Shown here: positions 1-7,495 of the stretch, piece after piece
Position numbering within the stretch: position 1 is the stretch's first letter
Layout: every line of letters starts with the position of its first letter
DNA from: Leptospiraceae bacterium
GTDB taxonomy: Bacteria > Spirochaetota > Leptospiria > Leptospirales > Leptospiraceae
NCBI GenBank assembly: GCA_016708435.1
Contig: JADJFV010000009.1
Span: forward strand, 1-64,000
Length of the DNA stretch: 64,000 bases
Direction of reading: 5' to 3'
Position numbers and translations under genes: made by a program
Notes under the pieces: model-generated
Told to the model about the DNA's origin: nothing
Databases searched by the model: none
Seen by the model: only the letters and a program-made list of their open reading frames with translations

Positions 1-202
1 CCGAGAGGAAAAAGTCCTTTTCGATTTTTAGTTTTTAAGTTAAAACCAGGATGAACTTTGCTGAATGTAAAAATAAATTTCATTCTTTCGACTCCAGAAC
101 CGGCTAATGGCTTAAATGCAGAAGTCAAAGGTGATTTTCGATAAAATCTGTCATTCTCTCTTTAGAAATTTTTATTCGATAGTCTAAACTCGGCAACTTT
201 GC

Positions 203-483
203 CTATGAGTTCCGTGACTTTCTTAATCTTTCAGTGGAAGCCAACTTTAAAAAATGACTCATACGAGGATGCTTATAAAGAACAGGACCTCTCTTTTGAT
301 GGTAATTGTATATTCTTCTCCACGAGGATCTTTCTTGAAGAGTAAAGGATAAATGGTCTTCTGAAATAGCGGAACATTTTGTAGAGTATCTGACCAGTAT
401 TCCCACGCAATGGAAAAATAAGATACACGATCTGTTTCGTTCCCTATGAACAAACTTCTGCCCAATCTCAGGAGGATATTCAA
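203..483 (-). pseudogene. degenerate coding remnant
   Basis: Two overlapping minus-strand frames carry protein-like text that seems to belong to one broken gene. One frame reads SYFSIAWEYWSDTLQNVPLF, then a stretch rich in charged residues; the other stays open from about position 530 down to 203. Neither frame has a convincing ribosome site and I recognise no family. The neighbouring minus-strand remnants suggest a decayed phage-type operon. The coding nature is inferred only from amino-acid composition, so it could be chance. Confidence 0.2.
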
Positions 484-749
484 TTTCTGAAATTTTCTGC
501 TGGATAAAGGGAGCTATCAGTTGATTGTAAAATGCGAGTAGTCAACTAGGCAAAGAATAAATAATATTCCTAGAAGCCCAGAAAGAACTATCCTGTATAA
601 TGATTGCGATCCAGAGAGGAACCCCTTACCCTTTTATATCCACCATTTGACCTGGTGTGTAAATGCGTGGTGTTCATGAGCATAGAAAGTAAATCCTTCA
701 TTTCCTCAGGACTGATGACTGACTCATTCTTTCTTCTAAAGTAACTTCT

Positions 750-950
750 TTAGGTTTTAATACTCCAGAACATATTCATCTCTTTTATTTCGCGAGGTCC
801 TTCTATTGGATTTGCGGCAGGCTTTGGAACTTCAATTGCTTCTTGCTCCGATATTTCAGCTCGAGCTTGATTGACAAGTCCTTGCAAGTCCTCTTGCAGA
901 GAACTATAAAGATAAGTATTTAAGTTATTGTTTACGTTTGCGATTGTCAT
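750..950 (-). CDS. small hypothetical protein, possibly truncated
   Basis: A 66-residue reading frame starting MTIANVNNNLNTYLYSSLQ, polar and acidic, with no signal peptide or membrane segment. After the stop, protein-like text goes on in other frames (KPKEVTLEER, then SPEEMKDLLSMLM) down to about 560. The gene may therefore be the N-terminal part of a longer one broken by indels. No family was recognised. It lies in the same direction as the phage-like genes at 1.5-4.1 kb, about 155 bases downstream of another tiny frame. Confidence 0.35.
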   Translation of the reverse strand: MTIANVNNNLNTYLYSSLQEDLQGLVNQARAEISEQEAIEVPKPAANPIEGPREIKEMNMFWSIKT

Positions 951-1105
951 CCTAAATTCTTCCTCTACAGAATCTCCTAATTAGAAATGGAATTTAGAAG
1001 AAAACGAAACTACTGGCTAATCTACTGCTGATAGCGAGTGGTAATAAGTCACCAATTCTGCGCTCTTCTTTCTCAGCTTTCACTCAGAAAGGATCAAATT
1101 ATCAA

Positions 1106-1246
1106 TCAAGCCTTTTTCCATTCGGAATACTTAACTGTTCCATTTACTTCTTTCGTCTCGTTGCTGTCTAATTCTTCTGGGATAATATTACCACAAAGAT
1201 GGTCTAACTTTTCTATCTTTGCAGTGATTCTCTCAATAAGCGACAT
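1106..1246 (-). CDS. possible 46-residue protein
   Basis: A short frame beginning MSLIERITAKIEKLDHLCGN and ending in a lysine-rich tail. It has the heptad-like look of a short helical protein. It precedes the 750-950 gene on the same strand. There is no family match I can name, and at this length it could be a chance open frame. Confidence 0.22.
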   Translation of the reverse strand: MSLIERITAKIEKLDHLCGNIIPEELDSNETKEVNGTVKYSEWKKA

Positions 1247-1496
1247 AAACTTACTTTTTTCTGTTCCATAATTTCTATCGGCATCCTATGGGAAAATCAC
1301 AATTACATAAATTAATCTATTTGCGAAAAAATTTCCTGATTTGAATGGAGGATTGCCACAGAGTATAGAAGACACAGAGAGGGAGATGAGTTGGTCGCGA
1401 ATACTGGGAACGAAAGAAGGACTGAAAACCGAATAAAAATACAATTTAAAAAATGGGGATGTTCGCACCCCCGAATGAAGTTTTCTTTCTAAAATA

Positions 1497-1906
1497 TTAT
1501 AACATAAGCACCGTTGGGTCTAGGCACTCGATTTGGAGATGGATATGAGGAATCATCTTTCGATCCTTGCTGCTGTATCGCTTGGAAATATCTTGAGCGA
1601 TTCCGAGTCTGTCTCCTTGCTTGACTCGTTTTCCTAAAACTTTCTTATCAGGAATAAAGTAGAACATCTTTAAACTAAGTGAATCGTTTCCCAAAAGAAC
1701 ACCTGAATAATTCTTATCAGTATAGGGAAATGCCTGTCGAATTACAATTCCATCAACAGGACTAACAATGACTTGCCCAGGCTCACAGATAAAATCGATT
1801 CCATTGTGTTTTCGTTTCCTCTTGGAGCGTTGAATAAGCCAGACCCAAAATGATCCATGAGTCGAACCGATTTACCAGTGGGCGAAATAAGTTTAACCTG
1901 TTTCAT
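1497..1906 (-). pseudogene. M23-type peptidase, frameshifted
   Basis: The frame starts at ATG 1906, overlapping the stop of the upstream small membrane gene (ATGA), and reads into a zinc-peptidase fold. The first metal motif is KHNGIDF, then SPVDGIVI, and near the end the second motif HIHLQIE. These are the H-x-G-x-D and H-x-H signatures of the LytM/M23 endopeptidases that cut peptidoglycan cross-links. The first ~26 codons are in another frame: one base is missing at about 1812-1821, between NAPRG and the RKHNG block. The protein of about 136 residues is small for the family and has no signal peptide, as in phage lysis modules where a holin-like protein is encoded next door. It could be a real pseudogene or a sequencing error. 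Confidence 0.68.
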
Positions 1907-2106
1907 GCTTTCCTCCCAGTCTTGGGTGTGAAAAGTTTGGTATATAAAAACAGAAATCCTTCTAAGAGTCCAGAATTGGCAAGAGCCGCAAAAAACAAAA
2001 GCAAAACAAGCGGAATCTCTGTGGGTAATCCATAAATCGGGAGGGTAACGAAGGTATACCCCTCGCGGGAAAGCTCAAACTGAATGATACGAATATTTAG
2101 AGCCAT
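1903..2106 (-). CDS. small membrane protein, holin-like position
   Basis: A 67-residue protein with one strong hydrophobic segment (about residues 20-55, PTEIPLVLLLFFAALANSGL) and a basic C-terminus. Its stop codon overlaps the start of the M23 peptidase gene, so the two are probably translationally coupled. A small membrane protein before a cell-wall hydrolase suggests a holin-like role, but this is inferred from position only; no holin family was recognised. Confidence 0.5.
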   Translation of the reverse strand: MALNIRIIQFELSREGYTFVTLPIYGLPTEIPLVLLLFFAALANSGLLEGFLFLYTKLFTPKTGRKA

Positions 2107-2144
2107 TAAAGCAATTCGTAAAATATTTTTAATTGTGATGAGTT

Positions 2145-2639
2145 CTACAAGTCTTGTAAGAAAAGAAATGAGAACAGCGAGAAGTTTTTTGAATCTTCTT
2201 TTGCATATATAAAATGTCCTTCAATTTTAATTTGTATTGTTTGAGAAGACCAGGTGAGATGTCCTTCTGATTGGAAAACAAAGTGCAACATTAAGATAGC
2301 CTTTGGTCTTCCTTCTTGGTTCTTGATGAGTGAATATTGAATCGACTTACAGGTATTAAGCGAAGATACAGGCAAATCATTGTAAATCTCTGCTCCTCCT
2401 TCTTCGAGTGCCTGATACCAATTAAAGAATCCACTTGCTTTGGGAATTCTCTCAGAATGTTGAAAACTAATTCCATCCCGCAAACTAAACGCAGTAGGAA
2501 TAAAAAAATCTCCAATTAGTTCATAAAGAACTACTCTATCCGAACCAGATAGAACTAATAACTGAGCAAGCTTTTCAATCTTTAAAATCTTAAAGCGAAT
2601 AGACTGAAAGAATCCTTGATAACTAAAATAATCATGCAT
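2145..2639 (-). CDS. hypothetical protein (164 aa)
   Basis: Begins MHDYFSYQGFFQSIRFKILK; the C-terminal half alternates polar and hydrophobic residues in a beta-rich pattern. There is no signal peptide or membrane helix. It lies between the DUF6266-like genes and the small membrane gene on the same strand, so it probably belongs to the same phage-derived or mobile module. No family was recognised. Confidence 0.5.
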   Translation of the reverse strand: MHDYFSYQGFFQSIRFKILKIEKLAQLLVLSGSDRVVLYELIGDFFIPTAFSLRDGISFQHSERIPKASGFFNWYQALEEGGAEIYNDLPVSSLNTCKSIQYSLIKNQEGRPKAILMLHFVFQSEGHLTWSSQTIQIKIEGHFIYAKEDSKNFSLFSFLFLQDL

Positions 2640-2728
2640 GAGCTTGTTTTAAAAAATAAAGTGCAATAAATAAAAAATAGCAGATACTAGCTCGTATACA
2701 TTCTTTTTGATATTTACCAATAGATCAG

Positions 2729-3298
2729 TCATGCTGTCCGCCTGTGTGCGATTGTGTAAGTTATAATCTCCCCCGCATCGGCAGGAAGATTTACAGTAGC
2801 AGAAAGTTCTCTTCTTCTTACATCCGAAACATAGACTTGCTGTATTCCCTTTGCATAGACAACACAGAGCACATAATAGCTGTCATCCTGTAAATTATCA
2901 AGCTCCCATTGAAAGTAAACTTGATTGAAATTATGCGTTATACGCAGACCAAGAAGTTCTTTCATACTAGCGTTAGTTAATACCAATTCGTCGTATTTGA
3001 TAGACAATGCATCAGAGTCTAAGTCATAGGAAACATTCTTCCAATTTAAAGAACAAAACACAGCCGCTTTGTTTGAATTCTTGTTTGCAATATCATACCG
3101 AAGTGCAGGTCTGAAAACTTGAAATAAAGATCCCATACCTTTAATACGCGCGCGGTGCACGATTTGTTTATCACTCTTCCTGTCGTTGTAGCTTTTAGGA
3201 AGACTCCTGACACATGTTTGTCCTTTTGATTCATAGTAGACTAAGTTTCCCAATCTACCACGAAGTCCTTTGTTTAATTCATTTGTTAATTTTGCCAT
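2729..3298 (-). CDS. DUF6266-like protein
   Basis: A 189-residue protein starting MAKLTNELNKGLRGRLGNLV, then VYYESKGQTCVRSLPK. This matches the typical N-terminus of the DUF6266 family (M-x-K-L, G-x-x-G-x-x-G, W/Y-x-G-x-x-x-x-R-S/A). The rest is beta-rich with short hydrophobic strands. The function of the family is unknown. A second, diverged copy lies immediately upstream (3495-4109), separated by a palindromic block. The pair looks like tandem paralogues, perhaps virion or surface-fibre-like proteins given the phage context; that role is inference. Confidence 0.6.
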   Translation of the reverse strand: MAKLTNELNKGLRGRLGNLVYYESKGQTCVRSLPKSYNDRKSDKQIVHRARIKGMGSLFQVFRPALRYDIANKNSNKAAVFCSLNWKNVSYDLDSDALSIKYDELVLTNASMKELLGLRITHNFNQVYFQWELDNLQDDSYYVLCVVYAKGIQQVYVSDVRRRELSATVNLPADAGEIITYTIAHRRTA

Positions 3299-3326
3299 GG
3301 TGGTTACTCCAAAGTAGGCGTTAGAA

Positions 3327-3472
3327 AAATCCCCCTTGATCCCCCTTTGCGAAAGGGGGTTTTGTTCTAAGAAGTGACTTTCTGTAAAAAGTCACTCTTC
3401 ATCGAAACCCCCTTTTTTATCCGCCCTTCAGCTTTCGCTGACCAACGCCTTCGCCGGGGGCAGGGGGGATTT
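3327..3472. repeat. nested palindromic intergenic repeat with terminator-like hairpin
   Basis: The block opens with AAATCCCCCTTGATCCCC and closes with GGGGCAGGGGGGATTT, which can pair. Inside is a perfect hairpin, CCCCCTTT-gcg-AAAGGGGG (3341-3359). Read on the minus strand this is followed by a T run, so it could end transcription of the upstream DUF6266-like gene. The outer arms resemble a dispersed extragenic repeat rather than a simple terminator. Confidence 0.6.
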
Positions 3473-3494
3473 GAATTTCTAAAAAGCCTCCTAC

Positions 3495-4109
3495 TTAAAC
3501 TGTCACACTACCTGCGTATTGTGAAGTGCTTGAAATGTCACCATTGCCTGTGAAGATGTAGACAAAAACTTGTTGGGTTGCCCATGTTGCTGGAACGGCT
3601 AATGTAGATGTGCCACCAGAACGGATAGAGGCTGTGTTTACAACTGTCTGCTTTGCAACAGGGTTATAGGCAACCATTGTCACCTTGTCGGTTCCGATTC
3701 CATAGCCTCCATAGTTCCAAGTAACTGTGATGTTTTGTCCTGCGTTGGCAAGGGCTATGTCATTTAAGGCTTCTAACTTTCCTCGGCTGACCACAATAGC
3801 CGCGTTATCCACAACCAATGCACCAGCAGTGCCGGAAATAGTTGGATAGTTAATCCTTCTAAAAACATTGTATTTGGTGATGCCCTCTGCTGTTCCATCT
3901 AAGCCAAGAGGAATGACCTGAGTAAACGCATTACTCAGGGTGGTCATAGCCTTAAACTTTTCTCGAACAAAAAGTTGTGCAGGGGTTGGTGCTGATTTGC
4001 TACCTTCTGACTTTGCCTTGATAACAGTCTGTCCGTTCCAATCTGAAAATGTAATGTCACCAACAGCTCCGGCAACGTTTCCTAAAATTTTTCTTGTTAA
4101 TTTTCCCAT
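3495..4109 (-). CDS. DUF6266-like protein, second copy
   Basis: A 204-residue protein starting MGKLTRKILGNVAGAVGDIT with W-N-G-Q-T-V-I-K following, the DUF6266 N-terminal pattern. The central part (ALNDIALANAGQNITVTWNY) and the Gly/Ser/Thr-rich C-terminus have the strand-turn character of an Ig-like or fibronectin-like domain, ending in FTGNGDISSTSQYAGSVTV. It shares the N-terminal motif with the downstream neighbour but is otherwise diverged. Function is unknown. Confidence 0.65.
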   Translation of the reverse strand: MGKLTRKILGNVAGAVGDITFSDWNGQTVIKAKSEGSKSAPTPAQLFVREKFKAMTTLSNAFTQVIPLGLDGTAEGITKYNVFRRINYPTISGTAGALVVDNAAIVVSRGKLEALNDIALANAGQNITVTWNYGGYGIGTDKVTMVAYNPVAKQTVVNTASIRSGGTSTLAVPATWATQQVFVYIFTGNGDISSTSQYAGSVTV

Positions 4110-4218
4110 ATAAATAAGTTCCTTTTTCTCGCCCCGATCTTTGCGGGGCTGAGTTATTTGATTTTAATTGTCATCCTTTTTCGCATCGTGTGGATAATGA
4201 TGATTATGCTACTACACA

Positions 4219-4340
4219 GTCATTTCGAACCGAGCGTGAGAAATCTATCTGACAAATTACAGAGTATTAAGCAAGATAGACCTTGCGAAGGCGAAGGGCG
4301 CGTCAAGCGTAGGGCGGACGATGAAGCTGTTCGAGGTGAC
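4219..4340. repeat. dispersed palindromic element, copy 1
   Basis: Bounded by GTCATTTCGAAC and GTTCGAGGTGAC, which are near-perfect inverted ends. Inner arms are GTGAGAAATCTATCT and AAGATAGACC. The same structure occurs at 4963-5093, 5302-5411 and 50311-50440. Copies 1 and 4 share one orientation. No reading frame belongs to it. Confidence 0.75.
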
Positions 4341-4344
4341 CGTT

Positions 4345-4698
4345 TTAAGCCACTACCATACCTTTTGTTTTACTAAATCCCTCTTGAATCATGAGAGTTG
4401 TATAATCACGTTTGTCCGGTAAAATAACTTCCACAAGAGCACGTCCGTATTTTTCAGTGCCGTGAAGTTTTACTTCGACTTCTTTATCCAGGAGGAGTTC
4501 ACAGGCTCGGTCTTTTGCAAGCACGCCCCTGACTCGTTCCGAATCGGATGATGGTCGAAATATCTCCGGTGTATCCAATCCGAATACGCGGAAATGTCTT
4601 GTTATCCGCACATCGAAACCAAGATCGACTTCACCCTTGAATGTATCCCCATCGATCACTTCAATCACTGTTACTGAATATAATAAAAATAATTTCAT
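4345..4698 (-). CDS. thermonuclease (SNase) family nuclease
   Basis: The protein has the staphylococcal nuclease core: VIDGDTFKGEVDL, then RVFGLDTPE with the catalytic Arg, Asp and Glu, and KYGRALVEV with the second catalytic Arg. The fold cuts DNA and RNA with calcium. I place the start at ATG 4698 (MKLFLLYSVTVIEV). A farther ATG at 4725 adds nine residues that look untranslated. The N-terminus is only weakly hydrophobic, so export is uncertain. At ~117 residues it is a single-domain member. It ends beside repeat copy 1 and is oriented like the phage-like genes downstream. Confidence 0.82.
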   Translation of the reverse strand: MKLFLLYSVTVIEVIDGDTFKGEVDLGFDVRITRHFRVFGLDTPEIFRPSSDSERVRGVLAKDRACELLLDKEVEVKLHGTEKYGRALVEVILPDKRDYTTLMIQEGFSKTKGMVVA

Positions 4699-4962
4699 AA
4701 ATAAAATTTCCTTAATCAAGCTCACTTAATCTCATCGTCTGTGAAAATGAGGTAAAGTATTGTTACCCACTATGTTATGAATCTAAATAATTTGAGTGGA
4801 TACTCTTTGTAATACTCCTGTGAAATTGATTTTTCGGAAAATGAGAATACTCGAATAAGAAAAAAAGTAAACTTAAATTTTTTCTAATGGAATATTTTTT
4901 TCCAATAATTACGTAGTTCGACACTTTTCCCGCTGAACTGCGTAATTAAGGTATATTTGACT

Positions 4963-5093
4963 GTCACATCGAACAGCCTTCCACCCTGCGCTTGGTCGCG
5001 CCCAACGCCTTCGCACGTGATATGTCTATTATCGTATCATTGCCAGATAGATTTCTCACAGCGCAAACTCGGATGCTGCTAGTTCGAAATGAC
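4963..5093. repeat. dispersed palindromic element, copy 2
   Basis: Starts GTCACATCGAACAG and ends AGTTCGAAATGAC; the inner arm AGATAGATTTCTCAC marks it as the reverse orientation of copy 1. It carries a GCGCCCAACGCCTTCGC stretch in its left half that copy 3 lacks. Confidence 0.7.
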
Positions 5094-5160
5094 CGCACTG
5101 AGGCTAATGCTGTGTATACGCTTTGTATAAGCTGCGTATAAGATAACGTTTTATCAAAGC

Positions 5161-5250
5161 TAGGGTAGCGATAGGTTCAAAGCTATACGGGATAGGTTCC
5201 CTATGCCCTTAACCCCATTAAAAGGTATTAGGGAACCCATTGCTACCCTA
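5161..5250. repeat. nested inverted repeat
   Basis: The outer arms AGGGTAGCGAT and ATTGCTACCCT enclose inner arms GGTTCCCTA and TAGGGAACC. On paper the whole 90 bases can fold into one long cruciform or hairpin. It lies between two palindromic elements of a different family and has no associated gene. Confidence 0.55.
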
Positions 5251-5301
5251 TGTTATGTGCATCGTCTTCTTATACAAAGGTAAAAGGAAACTACTACTCC
5301 T

Positions 5302-5411
5302 GTCACCTCGAACAGCAGTATCGTGAGAGGTCTATCATCCTTAGAACTATCGTTGTATTGCCAGATAGATTTCTCACGGCGCAAGCTTGGATGCTGCTAG
5401 TTCGAAATGAC
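5302..5411. repeat. dispersed palindromic element, copy 3
   Basis: Bounded by GTCACCTCGAAC and GTTCGAAATGAC with the inner arms CGTGAGAGGTCTATC and AGATAGATTTCTCAC. Same orientation as copy 2 and about 200 bases from it. Confidence 0.75.
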
Positions 5412-5427
5412 CGGGTTACTTTGATTG

Positions 5428-5859
5428 TCAGTGAATGGAAAAACTAACCCCGCTCAAATCCTTCACCACACAGCAAAGCAAAGTGTGTGTGCCTTTGAGT
5501 GAGAGTAAATACTGATTATCCTCAACTTTCTTGCCATAGGCAAGATTAAAACCGGATTTGCATTCTTGCCTAAGTTTACCAAAATCAGAGGAAGGTATAT
5601 AGTGATTATTCGCTACTGGTAAAGCTTTCGAAAGTTCGAGAAGTTCTATGAAACAAGTTTTAGAAGTAGTATCACCAACATAATTATTAGGAAGCAAAAC
5701 ACGAAGCTCAGAGGTTTCGACTTTGAATAAAATATCATTGTCCAATTCAGAATGATGAAGAGTAAATTCGAGGACTTGGTTTTCATACTTGTATGAGAGT
5801 AAAGTAGAATCGCCACTTGTGGAAATGATTTGGTTTAAAGTAAGTTCTGAAATATTCAT
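5428..5859 (-). CDS. hypothetical protein (143 aa)
   Basis: Starts MNISELTLNQIISTSGDSTL. The pattern is mainly beta, with a hydrophobic C-terminal strand GTHTLLCCVVKDLSGVSFSI. It has no signal sequence or membrane helix and I recognise no family. It stands alone between repeat-rich spacers on the same strand as the thermonuclease. Confidence 0.55.
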   Translation of the reverse strand: MNISELTLNQIISTSGDSTLLSYKYENQVLEFTLHHSELDNDILFKVETSELRVLLPNNYVGDTTSKTCFIELLELSKALPVANNHYIPSSDFGKLRQECKSGFNLAYGKKVEDNQYLLSLKGTHTLLCCVVKDLSGVSFSIH

Positions 5860-5968
5860 AGATTAAAATGCCGAGCGAATTCTGCCCATTGTCCCCTGTT
5901 TACAATTTTGTCTTTTAAAAATAAATGTCCATTACAATTTCCAATGGAATAGTAACTCATTAAAGATT

Positions 5969-5999
5969 ACCACCGATGAACACGGATGGACACCGATAA
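5969..5999. repeat. extragenic repeat fragment
   Basis: The text ACCGATGAACACGGATGGAC followed by ACCGAT is a degenerate direct repeat of a C-x-C-x-G-A-T unit. A related piece (CCACGGATGAATGCAGATGG) lies at 39133-39152. It is non-coding. Confidence 0.4.
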
Positions 6000-6013
6000 A
6001 AGATTAGATTTTG

Positions 6014-6217
6014 TTAAATAAAAAAGTAAGGTTGGTGAGTAGCAGCGTCCAAGCAAGCGTATCGAACCACACAATTGTCTAAATAAATTCCTCTAACAGT
6101 CTGCAAGAGTCTACAGTAGATTACCCGCTCTTCTTTGATTAGCGCAATGTCAGAATCTATCTTATATTCTAAATTCACCAGAGTGAATAAATCATTGCTT
6201 TGTTTGGGTGGAAACAA
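6014..6217 (-). CDS. possible small protein (67 aa)
   Basis: Reads MFPPKQSNDLFTLVNLEYKI and on to an aromatic C-terminus. It is divergent from the ribbon-helix-helix gene and its start codon lies within a few bases of that gene's ribosome site. The mixed composition is compatible with a real protein, but there is no family match. It may be only an open frame antisense to the promoter region of its neighbour. Confidence 0.28.
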   Translation of the reverse strand: MFPPKQSNDLFTLVNLEYKIDSDIALIKEERVIYCRLLQTVRGIYLDNCVVRYACLDAATHQPYFFI

Positions 6218-6219
6218 TC

Positions 6220-6390
6220 ATGGCAGACAAAGAAAAAACAATCTTTTCCATTCAAGTTCCTAATGAGATGAGCGAAGAGTTAGAAGAAGAAACCAAGCGA
6301 AAGTCCAGGTCTAGGAATTTTATTGTAAATCTTGCTTTGAAGACTTTTCTGGAGAAGCCGGAGAAGGAAAGGGATAAGTTGTATCCGTAG
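6220..6390 (+). CDS. ribbon-helix-helix (CopG/Arc-like) protein, probable antitoxin
   Basis: A 56-residue basic-acidic protein. I take the start at ATG 6220 (MADKEKTIFSIQVPNEMSEE) rather than the in-frame ATG 6208, because the family begins just before the DNA-binding beta strand. TIFSIQVPNEM is that strand; two helices follow (EELEEETKRKSRSRNFIVNL, then ALKTFLEKPEK). Such proteins bind DNA as dimers and often serve as antitoxins. No recognised toxin follows; the next gene (6648-7181) is of unknown family. Its last 21 codons are duplicated at 7302-7367. Confidence 0.65.
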   Translation: MADKEKTIFSIQVPNEMSEELEEETKRKSRSRNFIVNLALKTFLEKPEKERDKLYP

Positions 6391-6647
6391 TTTTTTTGAT
6401 ATTTTAATTTTATTTCTCTACTTTCTCTCCAATAATTTTTAACTAATGAAAGCTTGGTTTTTAAAGTAGCACAGAGCATTTACATTGACAAAGTTTACAC
6501 CTATTTTAGTTTCCATGTATGTTTGACTTTATTAATTGATGATATCGTAATTGGTTTCGATTTGGCTTTTGTATTAATCGATAGCATTAAACGAATGTAA
6601 AGTAAGCATAATAAAAGTTGTGTAAAATACGTGCTTAAGGAAATGTC

Positions 6648-7181
6648 ATGTACTCAATATACGAAAAAAAAATAATCGGTAACCAAGTCAAATTTAATTA
6701 TTCTGAGGAAGCTCATATTTTTGGTTGTAATCAAGGTTGGATACCTTGGTTACTAACCAAGACAATGCAGCCCGATCAAACAGAGCCATATAAATGGAGT
6801 TTAGATGTTCCATTACTGCTAAGCAAAAATGGTTACGCAGATAAAGCATTTATAATTGATATAAAGCCTAATACTGATGAAGACATTGTTATCGGAGAAC
6901 TATTAAATGTTTGGGGATATTCTGACCATGGATGGACACCCTTTTTACTTGAAATTAACATGCTTTACTTTGATGGCGAAGATAAATACAATTTTATCTC
7001 AAAAAACGAAAAGGATATCGTTTACTCATTTTTGTATGCACGGGGAAGTATAGAAAAAGGTAAAATCATTGGGAAATGGTTGCCGGCTAGTCGAAGTCCA
7101 ACTAATGCTGTCCTTTTATGGCCCGATGTTGTAGCATATTTTTTTTCGTGTATTAAAAACCAAAAATATGTTGAATGGTAA
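6648..7181 (+). CDS. hypothetical protein (177 aa)
   Basis: Starts MYSIYEKKIIGNQVKFNYSE after AAGGAAATGTC, a plausible ribosome site. It is rich in aromatics (Trp, Tyr, Phe), acidic in the middle, and has no signal peptide or membrane helix. No motif was recognised. It lies between the ribbon-helix-helix gene and a duplicate of that gene's 3' end, so the two may have moved as one cassette. Confidence 0.6.
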   Translation: MYSIYEKKIIGNQVKFNYSEEAHIFGCNQGWIPWLLTKTMQPDQTEPYKWSLDVPLLLSKNGYADKAFIIDIKPNTDEDIVIGELLNVWGYSDHGWTPFLLEINMLYFDGEDKYNFISKNEKDIVYSFLYARGSIEKGKIIGKWLPASRSPTNAVLLWPDVVAYFFSCIKNQKYVEW

Positions 7182-7301
7182 ATGCAACGCGCGTTTTTCA
7201 CACAAGATGGCGTATCAACTAAGAGAGTGGACTATTTTTGGATACAGCCCATCCCCCCTAAAAATAGATAAAAAAGAAAAGAAAGGAAAAATAACCTTAT
7301 T

Positions 7302-7367
7302 TTGAATCTTGCCTTGAAGACTTTTCTTGAGAAACCGGAGAAGGATAGGGATAAGTTGTATCCGTAG
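7302..7367 (+). pseudogene. duplicated 3' end of the ribbon-helix-helix gene
   Basis: The 21 codons and stop read LNLALKTFLEKPEKDRDKLY-P, nearly identical to the end of the gene at 6220-6390 (one E-to-D change plus silent differences). No start or N-terminal strand precedes it. This is a remnant of a second copy, or a duplication footprint that flanks the 6648-7181 gene. Confidence 0.75.
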
Positions 7368-7425
7368 GGGATCATGCCTGTCAATCCTGTTTATCTATAG
7401 AATTGTTTCGTAATCCTATAATTTT

Positions 7426-7450
7426 CAAGGGAAAATCGTTATTTTCCTTG
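7426..7450 (+). promoter_or_regulatory. hairpin upstream of drmD
   Basis: CAAGGgAAAAT-cgtt-ATTTTCCTTG, ten paired positions with one bulged G. It could be an operator for a dimeric regulator or a weak terminator for upstream transcription; the sequence does not decide. Confidence 0.35.
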
Positions 7451-7495
7451 CTTTAAAACTGCATATTCTAGAGTGTTAGTTTTGGGGAAATCATT

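Larger units (their letters stand above)
4726..5427. other. gene-free stretch filled with inverted repeats
   Basis: No supportable gene lies in these 700 bases. They hold an A+T-rich segment (4726-4900), an imperfect inverted repeat ATTACGTAGTTC / GAACTGCGTAAT (4908-4947), two palindromic elements (4963-5093 and 5302-5411), and between them a third palindrome (5161-5250). The open frame that crosses 5250-5447 is made by the repeat and is not a gene. Confidence 0.6.
7182..7495 (+). other. spacer before the DISARM-like operon
   Basis: No complete gene. It contains the duplicated tail of the ribbon-helix-helix gene (7302-7367), a fragment of the AATCCTGT repeat (7376-7392), and a hairpin (7426-7450) about 45 bases before the drmD start. 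The region after 7450 is A+T-rich and probably holds the operon promoter, but I see no clear -35/-10 pair. Confidence 0.5.

Noticed and set aside
4158..4376. 72-codon plus-strand frame
   Set aside because: It spans palindromic element copy 1 and runs antisense into the thermonuclease gene.
5250..5447. 65-codon plus-strand frame
   Set aside because: It is a translation of palindromic element copy 3 and its flanks.
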